A stretch of 41,881 bases of DNA, taken from contig JAOHSH010000007.1 in the NCBI GenBank assembly GCA_028122555.1, forward strand, positions 1 to 41,881, in the 5' to 3' direction. The position numbers and the translations under genes were made by a program. Source of the DNA: Methylophilaceae bacterium (GTDB lineage: Bacteria > Pseudomonadota > Gammaproteobacteria > Burkholderiales > Methylophilaceae). Below, piece after piece: positions 11,731 to 20,512 of the stretch; positions within the stretch are counted from its first letter, which is position 1; each line of letters starts with the position of its first letter. The notes below the pieces were generated by a model. That model saw only the letters and a list, made by a program, of their open reading frames with translations, was not told the origin of the DNA and searched no databases.

Positions 11731-12373
11731 AGTTTCTCTTTTTTATAAGACTTGAAAATTCTCTAGCCGTTCCTTCTATATCTTTTACTTTAAATAAACT
11801 ATTAATTAATGCAAAACAATTAACTCCAATATTAATAAGTAATTCTATATTCTTAAGATTAATACCTCCAATTGCTACTAAAGGTATTTTGAATTCTTTT
11901 AAAACAAAAGTTATTAGATCTGATGAAGCAGAAGGTGCATTTGGTTTTGTTGTAGTTGGAAAACATGCCCCTAATGCTATATATGTTGCGCCCTTATCTA
12001 CCGCGCTTTGTACTCGATCAATCGAATTGTAACAAGAAATTCCTATTATTTTTGAAGGCCCGAGGACTAAATTCGCTTCCTCTAAACTATCGTCATCTTC
12101 TCCTAAATGTACACCATCAGCATCTAAAATACGACATAATTCAATATCATCGTTTATAATAAGTGGTACTTTATAGTAATCGCATACTTTTTTTATTTCT
12201 CTTGCTTGTTTATTCTTCTCAATTTGAGAAAGTTTTTTTGATCGATATTGAACTAGTCTTGCCCCACCTTTAATACAAGACTCTACTTGCGAACTTAATA
12301 CAAATGAATCCTTTTCTTCAGGAGTGATAGCATAAAGACCTTTAATTATGTTTAAATTTTCCATCATCTTCAA
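11720..12373 (-). CDS. thiE: Thiamine-phosphate synthase
   Basis: ThiE condenses hydroxymethylpyrimidine diphosphate with hydroxyethylthiazole phosphate to give thiamine phosphate. The 217-residue TIM-barrel protein shows VQYRSK (diphosphate contact), [40 protein letters not shown] and the phosphate-binding VAIGGI. The first ATG gives MKMMENLN; an ATG three codons later (12364) is equally possible. Either start overlaps the end of thiD, so the genes are coupled. No TPP riboswitch is recognisable upstream of the thiD-thiE-hemL run. Confidence 0.95.
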   Translation of the reverse strand: MKMMENLNIIKGLYAITPEEKDSFVLSSQVESCIKGGARLVQYRSKKLSQIEKNKQAREIKKVCDYYKVPLIINDDIELCRILDADGVHLGEDDDSLEEANLVLGPSKIIGISCYNSIDRVQSAVDKGATYIALGACFPTTTKPNAPSASSDLITFVLKEFKIPLVAIGGINLKNIELLINIGVNCFALINSLFKVKDIEGTAREFSSLIKKRNYER

Positions 12374-13175
12374 CGTCGTTGGCTCGAAAAAAGCGATTTG
12401 GAATCAATTGACCCATTCCGATTTTAAAACCATGCCTTAATGTTTGCCATGTAAAATGCTGAGCCTCCTCTACAGCATCACAAATTGAAAATCCTAATGC
12501 ATAATAAGCACAAATAGCAGCAGTCAATGTACATCCAGATCCATGGTAAATACTCTGAAGTCGATCCCAATGGTAAGGAATTATTTGATTTGATGAACTA
12601 TATAAAGTATTAATTACATTTTCTGTTTTTTCATGGGTTCCCGTTATCAAAATATTCTCACATCCCATGTCTTTAAAGCGATCTACACATTCTATAATAG
12701 ATAATTCTGAAAGATCTTCATCATTACTTATTAGCTGCCTGGCTTCTAAACTGTTTGGAGTTATTAATAAAGATTTAGGAAATAATAATTCAATCATCAT
12801 TTTCCTAGCTTCAATATCAGTAAATTCATCTCCGCGCCCAGAAGATAGGACAGGATCAATTATTAAAGGTATATCAGGATAATCCGAAACAATTTCAGCT
12901 ATAACATTAATATTTTCTTTGCTACACGCTAATCCTATTTTAAATATCTCTACTTCCATATCTGCTAATATAAGCCTAGCTTGATCGTTAACCAATTTGG
13001 CATCATTAGGAATTAATTTACTAACTCCAATAGTGTCTTGAACACTACAACCTGTAGCAATTGAGATTGGATGACAGCCTAAACTTGAAATAGTTAAAAT
13101 ATCTGCTTGCAAACCAGCACCCCCCGTAGGGTCAGTTGCAGAAAAAGTCATAACTTTTGGTGGAGATTTAATCAT
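12342..13175 (-). CDS. thiD: Hydroxymethylpyrimidine/phosphomethylpyrimidine kinase
   Basis: ThiD phosphorylates HMP and then HMP-P, giving the pyrimidine diphosphate used by ThiE. This ribokinase-fold protein (277 residues) has the N-terminal SATDPTGGAGLQADI substrate loop, DPVLSSGRGDE, LLITPNSLEA and ILITGTHE in the core, and the catalytic anion hole YHGSGCTLTAAICA near the C-terminus. It starts 31 bases after the priA stop codon on the same strand and overlaps thiE by about 30 bases. It is probably read from a promoter inside or upstream of priA. Confidence 0.95.
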   Translation of the reverse strand: MIKSPPKVMTFSATDPTGGAGLQADILTISSLGCHPISIATGCSVQDTIGVSKLIPNDAKLVNDQARLILADMEVEIFKIGLACSKENINVIAEIVSDYPDIPLIIDPVLSSGRGDEFTDIEARKMMIELLFPKSLLITPNSLEARQLISNDEDLSELSIIECVDRFKDMGCENILITGTHEKTENVINTLYSSSNQIIPYHWDRLQSIYHGSGCTLTAAICAYYALGFSICDAVEEAQHFTWQTLRHGFKIGMGQLIPNRFFRANDVEDDGKFKHN

Positions 13176-13206
13176 ATTGTTATTGTATATGAATTGAATA
13201 AACCAT

Positions 13207-15396
13207 TTAAAATTCTATCGGATCAACATCAATAGACCACTTAACTCGATTAGATAAAGGACATTGTATTAAATAAGAAGCCCACTGATTTAATAATTTT
13301 TGTAAGTCTGTTCGGCTATTAGCTTGAATATATAATTGAAATCTTTCATAACCTTTTAATCTTTCTATTGAAGGTCTTACAGGGTCATAAATTACAACTT
13401 TATTAGATAAAGATTCAGCAAATTTAGCTGCTTCATTTACAAATTGTTCAGCATATTTTAGTTGTTTAGATTCAGCCCTTAGAATAGCAGCAAAGCTATA
13501 AGGTGGTAAACCCATTTGCTCTCTCTCTTTAAGCTGTGTAAGAGCAAAAATTTCATAATCATGTTTTTTAACCCCTTCAAATACTGGATTATTTGGAAAT
13601 GCAGTTTGAATAAGTACCTCCCCCTTTATGTTAGATCGACCTGCGCGACCAGATACCTGTATTAATTGTGAAAATAATTTTTCTGGAGCTCTATAATCGG
13701 GAGAATATAGAGCATTATCTGCATCAAGAACTCCTACCAAAGTCAGAAAAGGAAAATCATGTCCTTTCGCTAACATTTGAGTACCAACTAAAATATCAAT
13801 TTCTCTATTATTCATTTTTTGATAAAGTAAGGCCAATGATTTTTTAGATCTTGTTGTATCTCTATCAACTCTTAATATTTTAGCCTCAGGGAAAATTGTA
13901 TTTAAAACCTCTTCTATTTTTTGGGTTCCTGAACCAAGTGAAACTAAATTAGTACCATCACAGTTTGGGCACCGACTAATAAGATTCTGATCATGTCCAC
14001 AATGATGACATTTTAATCTTTTTGTCTTTAGATGAATTACTAGTTTTGAGCTACATCTTTTGCACTCTGATGTCCAGCTGCAAGAAGAACAGAAAAGAGT
14101 TGGGGCAAAACCTCTTCTATTAATAAAAATCAAAGATTGTTCTTTTCTTTTTAGGCGTGCTTTTATTTCATCAACTAATAATCTTGATATCCCATTTTTA
14201 GTTTTATCGTTTACTAGGACTGTTTTAATTTCTGGGAGCGTTGAATTTTTAACAGCTCGAAAATTTAACTTTAAAAGATTATACTTTTTATCTATTCGAC
14301 TGGCATTATGCCAACTCTCCAAGGATGGGGTCGCCGTTCCTAACACAATAGGTATATTAGTATTTTTCGCCCTAACCATCGCCACATCTCTTGCATGATA
14401 TCTCAAGCCGTCTTGCTGCTTAAATGAAATATCATGCTCTTCATCAATAATAATTATTTTAATAAATGGCATTGGTGTAAAAATCGCTAGCCTTGTACCA
14501 ATAATAATATCCGCTTCTCCTGACTTTGCTTTTCTCCAATTATCTAGGCGCTCAATATCAGTTAAATGGCTATGAAGACTTACTAATTTTTTATTAGTAA
14601 AACGTTTGCGGAATCTACTTTCTAACTGTGGGGTCAAATTAATCTCAGGAACTAAAATCAGAACCTGGCTCTTTGGAACATTTAAAATACTTTCGATTAA
14701 CTTGATATAAACCTCTGTTTTACCACTGCCAGTTACACCAAAAATTAAAGATGCTTGATATCCATGTTTCTTTGTAATGGCTTTAATAATTTTTAATTGT
14801 TCAGTATTTAATGATGGTGCTACACTTGGTGTAAAATCTATACTTGGCTCGTATTTTTTTGATTTTACACAGCCATAAGCTTCTAATTGTTTAATACATT
14901 CCGACCAATTTGAAACTAATTTCATAACAAAACTCTGTCTTCTATCTTTAGCCAATATTGCTTCGGCCACTTTTCTTATTCTTATTTGACGACTTGGTAA
15001 TTGATCAATAAATTTTCTATTTAGTTTTGGGGTTGATTGATAAATTAATTCAAACTGCCGTAATTGATTTAAGTTCCTTTTTAAACGACTAGGAACAACA
15101 GACATTATAGTTTGACCAATTGGGTAATGATAATATTTTGAAACAAAATTTAATAATTTAAACATTGGAGCATCAAAAATGATTTCATCATCTACATTAA
15201 TCACTGTTTTTAATTTAGATGGATGGATATCTGAATTTAAAGATATCCCACAAATTACCCCGATTACCTTTCTTCTTCCAAATGGAACTGTTACATATTG
15301 CCCAATAAAACATGGCTTATTGTTTGGTAAATAATCAAATAGTTTATTAATAGGGACATCAATAGCTACTTTTAAAAATTTTTGTTTATCGTTCAT
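13207..15396 (-). CDS. priA: Primosomal protein N', replication restart helicase
   Basis: PriA recognises stalled forks and D-loops and reloads the replisome. The 729-residue protein has an N-terminal DNA-binding domain, a Walker A GVTGSGKTEVY (about residue 220), the DEEH box, and a cysteine-rich zinc region inserted in the helicase core (CSSCSWTSECKRC followed by CHHCGH and CPNCDG). Helicase motifs ILVGTQMLAKGHDFP and LIQVSGRAGR follow. Length and domain order are standard. It is divergent from argS, with a 78-base gap that must hold both promoters. Confidence 0.97.
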   Translation of the reverse strand: MNDKQKFLKVAIDVPINKLFDYLPNNKPCFIGQYVTVPFGRRKVIGVICGISLNSDIHPSKLKTVINVDDEIIFDAPMFKLLNFVSKYYHYPIGQTIMSVVPSRLKRNLNQLRQFELIYQSTPKLNRKFIDQLPSRQIRIRKVAEAILAKDRRQSFVMKLVSNWSECIKQLEAYGCVKSKKYEPSIDFTPSVAPSLNTEQLKIIKAITKKHGYQASLIFGVTGSGKTEVYIKLIESILNVPKSQVLILVPEINLTPQLESRFRKRFTNKKLVSLHSHLTDIERLDNWRKAKSGEADIIIGTRLAIFTPMPFIKIIIIDEEHDISFKQQDGLRYHARDVAMVRAKNTNIPIVLGTATPSLESWHNASRIDKKYNLLKLNFRAVKNSTLPEIKTVLVNDKTKNGISRLLVDEIKARLKRKEQSLIFINRRGFAPTLFCSSCSWTSECKRCSSKLVIHLKTKRLKCHHCGHDQNLISRCPNCDGTNLVSLGSGTQKIEEVLNTIFPEAKILRVDRDTTRSKKSLALLYQKMNNREIDILVGTQMLAKGHDFPFLTLVGVLDADNALYSPDYRAPEKLFSQLIQVSGRAGRSNIKGEVLIQTAFPNNPVFEGVKKHDYEIFALTQLKEREQMGLPPYSFAAILRAESKQLKYAEQFVNEAAKFAESLSNKVVIYDPVRPSIERLKGYERFQLYIQANSRTDLQKLLNQWASYLIQCPLSNRVKWSIDVDPIEF

Positions 15397-15474
15397 TGCC
15401 TATTTACAATTTATTCCTTAAAAATAACTCAATGGATAGGGTAAAATAACCCTTTAAACTATTATTGTAACCTT

Positions 15475-17133
15475 GTGAAAGCACACCTGACCGAATTACT
15501 TTTTTCAGTAGTTAAACAAATCACTGATTACACTGATTCGTCTATTATCGTAATTGATAGACCCAAAATAATCAGCCATGGTGATTTTTCTACAAATCTT
15601 TGCTTAATATTATCTAAAAAATTAAAAAAACCCCCCCGTGAAGTTGCAGCAATTATTCTAAAACAAATACCACCCTCTGAATTAATTAGTAAAATTGAAA
15701 TAGCAGGAGCAGGTTTTTTAAATTTCTTTTTAAGTAGCAAAGCTAATAATGAAATAATTAATAATGTTCTAAGCCTAAAAGAGTCATACGGTAAAAATAA
15801 AACTGGTAATAATCAAAAAATACAAATTGAATTTGTTTCTGCAAATCCTACGGGGCCACTTCATGTTGGTCATGGAAGAGGGGCAGCAATAGGCGATTGT
15901 TTAGCAAGGCTTTTTGAAGCATCTGGCTGGATTGTAACAAGAGAATTTTATTACAATGATGCTGGAGAACAAATTAATAATTTAACCCAGTCTGTAAAAG
16001 CATCCTGCCAAAACATTTCAACTGACGATCCTAGATTTCCTTCTGATGGCTATCATGGAGATTACATACATGATATTGCAAAAGCTTATTTATCAAAGAA
16101 AAAAATAGAGTGTCAAGGACAAATTATTAAAGCAACTGGAGAAATAAAAGATACCGAATCTATTCAAGAATTTAGTATCGCTTACCTTAGGAATGAACAA
16201 GATCAAGATCTAATAGCATTTAGAACTAAATTTGATGTCTATACTTTGGAGTCTTCTTTTTATAAAAATGGGAAAGTTGATTCAGTAGTTAATAAGCTTA
16301 TTGAAGAAGGGCACACATATGAAAAAGATGGCGCTCTATGGCTTAAAACGACTAATTTTGGGGACGATAAAGATCGTGTAATGAAAAAGACTGATGGAAG
16401 CTATACTTACTTCATACCTGATGTTACTTATCATTTAGATAAATGGGAAAGAGGATTTAAGAAAGTTATTAATGAGCAAGGGGCTGATCATCACAGCACA
16501 ATCAGTCGTGTTCAAGCCGGCCTTCAAGGATTAAATAAAAATATTCCCGAAAACTGGCCAGAATATGTACTCCATCAAATGATTACAGTTACTAAAGCAA
16601 AAAAAGAAATTAAAATTTCAAAAAGGGCAGGCAGTTATTTAACCTTGAGAGAATTAATCGATGAGGTAGGTTGCGATGCAACTAGATATTTTTTAGCAGC
16701 GAGAAGACCTGACTCACAATTAATTTTTGATATTGATCTAGCTAGAAGTCAAAGTAATGACAACCCTGTTTTTTATATTCAATATGCCCATGCAAGAATC
16801 TCCAAAGTAATAGAACAATGGGGGGGAGACGTTTCAAAACTGAAGCTTGATGAATCTTTTACTTTTGAAAACTCAGCTGAACTAAAATTGATTAAAAGTA
16901 TTAGTATTTACCCTGAGATTGTTTTACAAGCAACTAACGAGCTAGCTCCACACCAAATTGCTAATTTTCTCAAAGATTGTGCAGCAGAACTCCATAGCTA
17001 TTATAATGACAGTAAATTCCTAGTGGCAGATAAAAATATTAAATTAGCTAGGCTATCATTAATAAATAGTGCAAGGTATGTATTAAAAAATGGTTTGCAA
17101 TTATTAGGTATTGAAGCCCCCCAACAAATGTAA
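15475..17133 (+). CDS. argS: Arginyl-tRNA synthetase
   Basis: ArgS charges tRNA-Arg. The 552 residues show the N-terminal Add-1 domain, the class I HIGH box as PTGPLHVGHGRGAAIGD (about 122-138), the KMSK region as KISKRAGSY (a variant common in ArgS, so not a defect), and a C-terminal DALR anticodon-binding domain. The start codon is GTG; the conserved N-terminus begins there and no better in-frame ATG exists. It leads a run with the SPOR-domain gene, dsbA-like gene and alternative oxidase, all closely spaced on the plus strand. Confidence 0.96.
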   Translation: MKAHLTELLFSVVKQITDYTDSSIIVIDRPKIISHGDFSTNLCLILSKKLKKPPREVAAIILKQIPPSELISKIEIAGAGFLNFFLSSKANNEIINNVLSLKESYGKNKTGNNQKIQIEFVSANPTGPLHVGHGRGAAIGDCLARLFEASGWIVTREFYYNDAGEQINNLTQSVKASCQNISTDDPRFPSDGYHGDYIHDIAKAYLSKKKIECQGQIIKATGEIKDTESIQEFSIAYLRNEQDQDLIAFRTKFDVYTLESSFYKNGKVDSVVNKLIEEGHTYEKDGALWLKTTNFGDDKDRVMKKTDGSYTYFIPDVTYHLDKWERGFKKVINEQGADHHSTISRVQAGLQGLNKNIPENWPEYVLHQMITVTKAKKEIKISKRAGSYLTLRELIDEVGCDATRYFLAARRPDSQLIFDIDLARSQSNDNPVFYIQYAHARISKVIEQWGGDVSKLKLDESFTFENSAELKLIKSISIYPEIVLQATNELAPHQIANFLKDCAAELHSYYNDSKFLVADKNIKLARLSLINSARYVLKNGLQLLGIEAPQQM

Positions 17134-17146
17134 AAGGAATAAAACT

Positions 17147-17704
17147 ATGGCGGACGATTACAGGACTAAGCAAGCAAAAAAAGCTGAAGGAACTCCTTTT
17201 ACTAATGGGGTATTTGTTGGGTTACTTTTTGGTATTCTGGTTTCTATAGCTGTAACTCTATTTATTACAAATGGTAAAAGTCCCTTTGTATCGAAAGATA
17301 CTGCTGGAGCATGTATTGAAATTAATTCTGCACTTGGGGACGAGGATGTAATTAATATTGATGAAGATACAGGCTTTGACTTTTATGATGCACTCCCTCG
17401 TGATAGTAGAGATTATTTAAATGAAAATATAAAAGCTGATCCAGATCAAAACAGAGATGTAAATTACTACCTACAAGTTGGTGCTTTTTCACAAGTCAGC
17501 CCAGCTGACAATTTAAAAGCTAAATTAGCCTTAATGGGTTTTGAATCGGTAATCATGTCTGCCAAAATTGGAGATAATAATTTTCATCGTGTTTGTGTTG
17601 GGCCTTATAGTGATTTTATTAAAACAAGGGATATGCGAGAAAAACTTATTAAAGAAGGATTTAAAGCGAACTTAATTAAACTTACCAAGCCTAAATCAAA
17701 CTAA
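17147..17704 (+). CDS. SPOR-domain membrane protein
   Basis: A 185-residue protein with a short basic cytoplasmic tail, one membrane segment (about residues 20-43), an acidic linker, and a C-terminal SPOR domain (about 107-182; YYLQVGAFSQVSPADNLKAKL, VCVGPYSD). SPOR domains bind denuded glycan strands at the septum, so an FtsN-like division or cell-envelope role is likely. The family is diverse, so I give no symbol. I place the start at the ATG at 17147, 13 bases after the argS stop, because AAGGA precedes it and the membrane topology is sensible. A TTG 12 codons earlier overlaps argS and adds a Lys-rich tail with no family support. Confidence 0.85.
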   Translation: MADDYRTKQAKKAEGTPFTNGVFVGLLFGILVSIAVTLFITNGKSPFVSKDTAGACIEINSALGDEDVINIDEDTGFDFYDALPRDSRDYLNENIKADPDQNRDVNYYLQVGAFSQVSPADNLKAKLALMGFESVIMSAKIGDNNFHRVCVGPYSDFIKTRDMREKLIKEGFKANLIKLTKPKSN

Positions 17705-17719
17705 TAAAAAAGGGAGACC

Positions 17720-18358
17720 ATGAATAAACTTATATTAATAATTTTGATTGCATTTTCAACTTTAGCAATCGGCGTGCAGCCTCAACCTGGCGTTAACTTT
17801 AAGCCCACTAAAGAGATAATTCCTACTGAATCAAAAAATAAAATTGAAGTAGTTGAATTGTTTTGGTATGGCTGTGTTCATTGCTACAATATGGATCCTT
17901 ACTTGGATAAATGGGCAGATAATCTTCCTAAAGATGTTACCTTTAAAAGAGTTCCTGCAATACCAAGAAAAGACTGGGTTGAATCTGCAAAAGCCTTCTA
18001 TGCTTTAGAATCTCTAGGTCTTTTAAATAAACTACATGAAAAATTATTTGATGCTATTCATAAAGAAAAACAATTTAAACACAATGATACAAAAGCACTC
18101 ATTAATTGGATAACCACCACAGGAAAATTAGATAAAAAAAATGTAGAAGCAGCTTTTAACTCTTTCTCTATGAAATCTAAGCTATCTCGCTCATTTAAAA
18201 TATTTAAGGCAGCTGGTGCAACTGGTGTTCCAACAATGATTATAGATGGAAAATATTTTACATCTAGCACAATGGCTGGTGGAGAACAGAATGCTATTGA
18301 TATCATGAATTTTATTATCAAAAATGTTCGAAAAGATAAGGCAAAAGCTAAGAAATAA
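17720..18358 (+). CDS. dsbA: DsbA-like thiol:disulfide interchange protein
   Basis: A periplasmic thioredoxin-fold protein of 212 residues. A signal peptide covers about residues 1-18. The active site is CVHC (residues 52-55, within ELFWYGCVHCYNMDP), the cis-proline loop is ATGVPTMIIDG, and the all-alpha insertion between them is present. DsbA introduces disulfides into exported proteins and is reoxidised by DsbB, which is not in this window. CVHC instead of CPHC is a known variant. AGGGAG precedes the ATG at good spacing. It sits 15 bases after the SPOR gene and 4 bases before the alternative oxidase, a compact envelope/redox cluster. Confidence 0.92.
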   Translation: MNKLILIILIAFSTLAIGVQPQPGVNFKPTKEIIPTESKNKIEVVELFWYGCVHCYNMDPYLDKWADNLPKDVTFKRVPAIPRKDWVESAKAFYALESLGLLNKLHEKLFDAIHKEKQFKHNDTKALINWITTTGKLDKKNVEAAFNSFSMKSKLSRSFKIFKAAGATGVPTMIIDGKYFTSSTMAGGEQNAIDIMNFIIKNVRKDKAKAKK

Positions 18359-18362
18359 ACTA

Positions 18363-18977
18363 ATGATTGAACACAGAAGACCTGAAACCGCTAGTGATTT
18401 TGTTGCTTTGAGTATTACTAAATTTTTAAGACTTTTTGCTGATACTTTTTTTGCTAGAAGATACGGGCATAGAGCTGTTGTTCTAGAAACTGTTGCTGGT
18501 GTTCCAGGTATGGTAGCTGGTATGTGGATTCATTTGAAATGTCTAAGAAAAATGCAGAGTGATCGGGGGTGGATAAAGTTACTCCTAGATGAAGCAGAAA
18601 ATGAACGTATGCACCTCATGACATTTATTGAAATCGCTAAACCTAATTGGCTCGAAAGAGCTATGATATTATTTGCTCAAGCTTTATTTTGGCATTTCTA
18701 TTTTATTTTATATGTATTCTTTCCTCGAACTGCACACCGGTTAGTAGGTTATTTTGAGGAAGAAGCTGTCATAAGTTACACCGCTTATTTAGAGCAAGTC
18801 GAAAAAAATCCTGATCTAAATATACCCGCCCCTCAAATAGCAATTGATTATTGGAATTTAAAAAGTGATGCCAAATTAATTGACGTTATTAAAGTTGTTC
18901 GCAAAGATGAAAAAGGTCATTCAGAAGTAAATCATGGCTTGGCTGATACATTAGATAATGATTCTAAAAATACCTAA
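18363..18977 (+). CDS. aox: Alternative oxidase (non-heme di-iron quinol oxidase)
   Basis: A cyanide-insensitive-oxidase-family protein (204 residues) that would oxidise ubiquinol and reduce O2 to water at the inner membrane without pumping protons. All di-iron ligand motifs are visible: LETVAGVPGM (E42), ENERMH (E81, H84), FEEEAVISYT (E133) and DEKGHSEVNH (E183, H186, preserving ExxH). Hydrophobic helices around residues 40-60 and 100-122 fit the monotopic membrane-binding surface. I choose ATG 18363, 4 bases after the dsbA stop; ATG 18324 would overlap dsbA by 35 bases and add a basic 13-residue tail. The 3' end overlaps the convergent nuclease gene by 4 bases. Confidence 0.88.
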   Translation: MIEHRRPETASDFVALSITKFLRLFADTFFARRYGHRAVVLETVAGVPGMVAGMWIHLKCLRKMQSDRGWIKLLLDEAENERMHLMTFIEIAKPNWLERAMILFAQALFWHFYFILYVFFPRTAHRLVGYFEEEAVISYTAYLEQVEKNPDLNIPAPQIAIDYWNLKSDAKLIDVIKVVRKDEKGHSEVNHGLADTLDNDSKNT

Positions 18978-19780
18978 TCTATTTTGGCTCTCTGCCTTGC
19001 GTATGCACAATTTTCACAGCTAGAATGAGATTCAGGAATAGTTTCTTGATTAATTAATGCAATCATTTCTTCTACTTTATCCGGAATCCAAGAAATATTA
19101 TGCTCATATGGTACTAAAGTTTCACTAAAGTCCATCTTTCCGTGAAATCCCTGAGCTGATCGATCCGCATTGACTACTAAAAAATATGAAAAAATACCTA
19201 CTTGAAACCCCATAGCAGTTAATAAGAAATTATAAAAATCCATCTGAATTTTATACCCTTCATGATAAGGGGATGCTAAGTAATAATCCGTTCTTACCTC
19301 ATAATTACTTGCTTGAGACTTATAATCAACGACAATAAGATCTTTTGTTTTTGTATCTTGCCAAATATCATCAATTCCTCCTGATAAGATAATATTAGTC
19401 TTATTAAATCGAGAAATAAGTCCTTTACTTAACGAATTTCTCCAATCGTCCATGTCGGGATGTTTAAAGGGTACAAGATGATCTAATCCATTTTCAATAA
19501 ATATTCTGTGAGGCTTTTGCTCTTCTCGACATACATCAAATTCTTTCTTCAATAATATGTCTGTAGTTTCATTTAATGACCACCCTGGCATACCAGGACT
19601 TTGAAATCCTTTAACACGATCTAAGTAAAAACATCGCTGACAGGTTAGAAAATCATTAAATTTACCACGGCTAATTTTAAAATCTTTTGATTGATTAGGC
19701 TTATATATCGAAGAAGCTCGACTTCGAGCTCCAGTTGCTTCTACTAATTCTAATTTATTATTTCTTTTTAAATTAATCAT
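18974..19780 (-). CDS. PD-(D/E)XK nuclease, Cas4/RecB-like
   Basis: A 268-residue protein with a PD-(D/E)XK core: GGIDDIW (134-140, acidic residue) and LIVVDYKSQ (149-157; D152, K154), then a RecB-type QMDFYNFLL helix (179-187). Cysteine pairs flank the core, CQRC at 47-50 and CENC at 255-258, resembling the metal-binding (often 4Fe-4S) arrangement of Cas4 and AddB nucleases, although Cas4 normally has one N-terminal and three C-terminal Cys. There is no cas1, cas2 or repeat array nearby, so a CRISPR role is not supported. It lies 5 bases after the YqaJ-type exonuclease on the same strand, so the two are probably one DNA-processing operon. Its precise function is unknown. Confidence 0.7.
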   Translation of the reverse strand: MINLKRNNKLELVEATGARSRASSIYKPNQSKDFKISRGKFNDFLTCQRCFYLDRVKGFQSPGMPGWSLNETTDILLKKEFDVCREEQKPHRIFIENGLDHLVPFKHPDMDDWRNSLSKGLISRFNKTNIILSGGIDDIWQDTKTKDLIVVDYKSQASNYEVRTDYYLASPYHEGYKIQMDFYNFLLTAMGFQVGIFSYFLVVNADRSAQGFHGKMDFSETLVPYEHNISWIPDKVEEMIALINQETIPESHSSCENCAYARQRAKID

Positions 19781-19785
19781 TATAT

Positions 19786-20409
19786 TTATAAGTATTTATA
19801 AAGTTCTTCTGAGTTCTGTAACTTCATTTCCCTATATTTCTCTTCTACTTCACCAATGAAAATAACTGCTTTTTCATGAATATCTTTTATTACTTCATGT
19901 TCAGGCAAAACTCGTTTTACATAAAGTACGTCGGCAGCTTCAGGGTGGTATGCCACAAAATCACACCACGCTCTATTTGTACATGCTAATTGGAACTGAA
20001 TCTGAAAATTATATTGCTTGGGTAAGATTTGTTTTTTTATAATTTCATTGTGACTTTTTATATTGAGACATTTAATCTCAATTATTCCATCCTCCCCAAC
20101 CAGGCCATCAGGACTGACTCCTGCTTCTTTTATAGTTGGATGATCTATAAAACCAATTAATGTTACTTCTTGGTTTAATTTTTCGTATGCTTTTCTTGCC
20201 TCTGATTCAAGTTCTAAGCCTCTAGCCATTGGAGCAGTAACAATATTTTTAGTGGGGGAGCCAGATATTCGTTCAAGCGTTAAATCTTGTAATAATTTCA
20301 ACCTTGTCGATGAATTCTCTTTGGCTGACATGATTTTATGGATAGTAGACCCGGTAATCTTACCTAATCTTTTTTTTAACCATTCTTCTGTACCTTGAGG
20401 GGCGTTCAT
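19786..20409 (-). CDS. Lambda-exonuclease/YqaJ-family nuclease
   Basis: This 207-residue protein matches the YqaJ viral recombinase (lambda Red alpha-like) family: an N-terminal TEEWLKKRLGKITGS, a MARGLELESEARKAY helix, then GVSPDGLVGEDGIIEIKC with D101, E111 and K113. That D-x9-E-x-K spacing is the same as in lambda exonuclease (D119, E129, K131). A QIQFQLACT helix follows. These enzymes resect one strand of duplex ends for single-strand annealing recombination and are mostly phage-borne. No Beta/RecT/Erf annealing protein is adjacent. It is upstream of, and co-directional with, the Cas4-like nuclease. A prophage or mobile origin is inferred, not shown. Confidence 0.8.
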   Translation of the reverse strand: MNAPQGTEEWLKKRLGKITGSTIHKIMSAKENSSTRLKLLQDLTLERISGSPTKNIVTAPMARGLELESEARKAYEKLNQEVTLIGFIDHPTIKEAGVSPDGLVGEDGIIEIKCLNIKSHNEIIKKQILPKQYNFQIQFQLACTNRAWCDFVAYHPEAADVLYVKRVLPEHEVIKDIHEKAVIFIGEVEEKYREMKLQNSEELYKYL

Positions 20410-20512
20410 AAAACTATATTACTAGAAAATTGAGCTGTCAGTTATAAATATATTTTGTTGAAAAGACTAATCTGATATTTACATTTCTTTTTCTTTTGAC
20501 TGTAGATTTTAA

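Noticed and set aside
15438-15453. AGGGT/ACCCT inverted repeat between priA and argS as an operator
   Set aside because: Five-base arms in AT-rich DNA are too weak to support a site, and no adjacent regulator is known.
16594-16644. Loss of the KMSK motif in ArgS (KISKRAG)
   Set aside because: ArgS often has a degenerate KMSK; the variant is not a sign of inactivation.
17111-17146. Upstream TTG start for the SPOR-domain protein
   Set aside because: It lies inside argS, lacks a ribosome-binding site and adds residues with no family support; the ATG at 17147 has AAGGA before it.
18324-18362. Upstream ATG start for the alternative oxidase
   Set aside because: It overlaps dsbA by 35 bases and adds a basic tail; the ATG at 18363 directly follows the dsbA stop and suffices for all conserved motifs. 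It cannot be excluded fully.
18974-19780. Cas4-like gene as a trace of a CRISPR system
   Set aside because: I found no direct-repeat array and no cas1 or cas2 in the window; the partner gene is a phage-type exonuclease instead.
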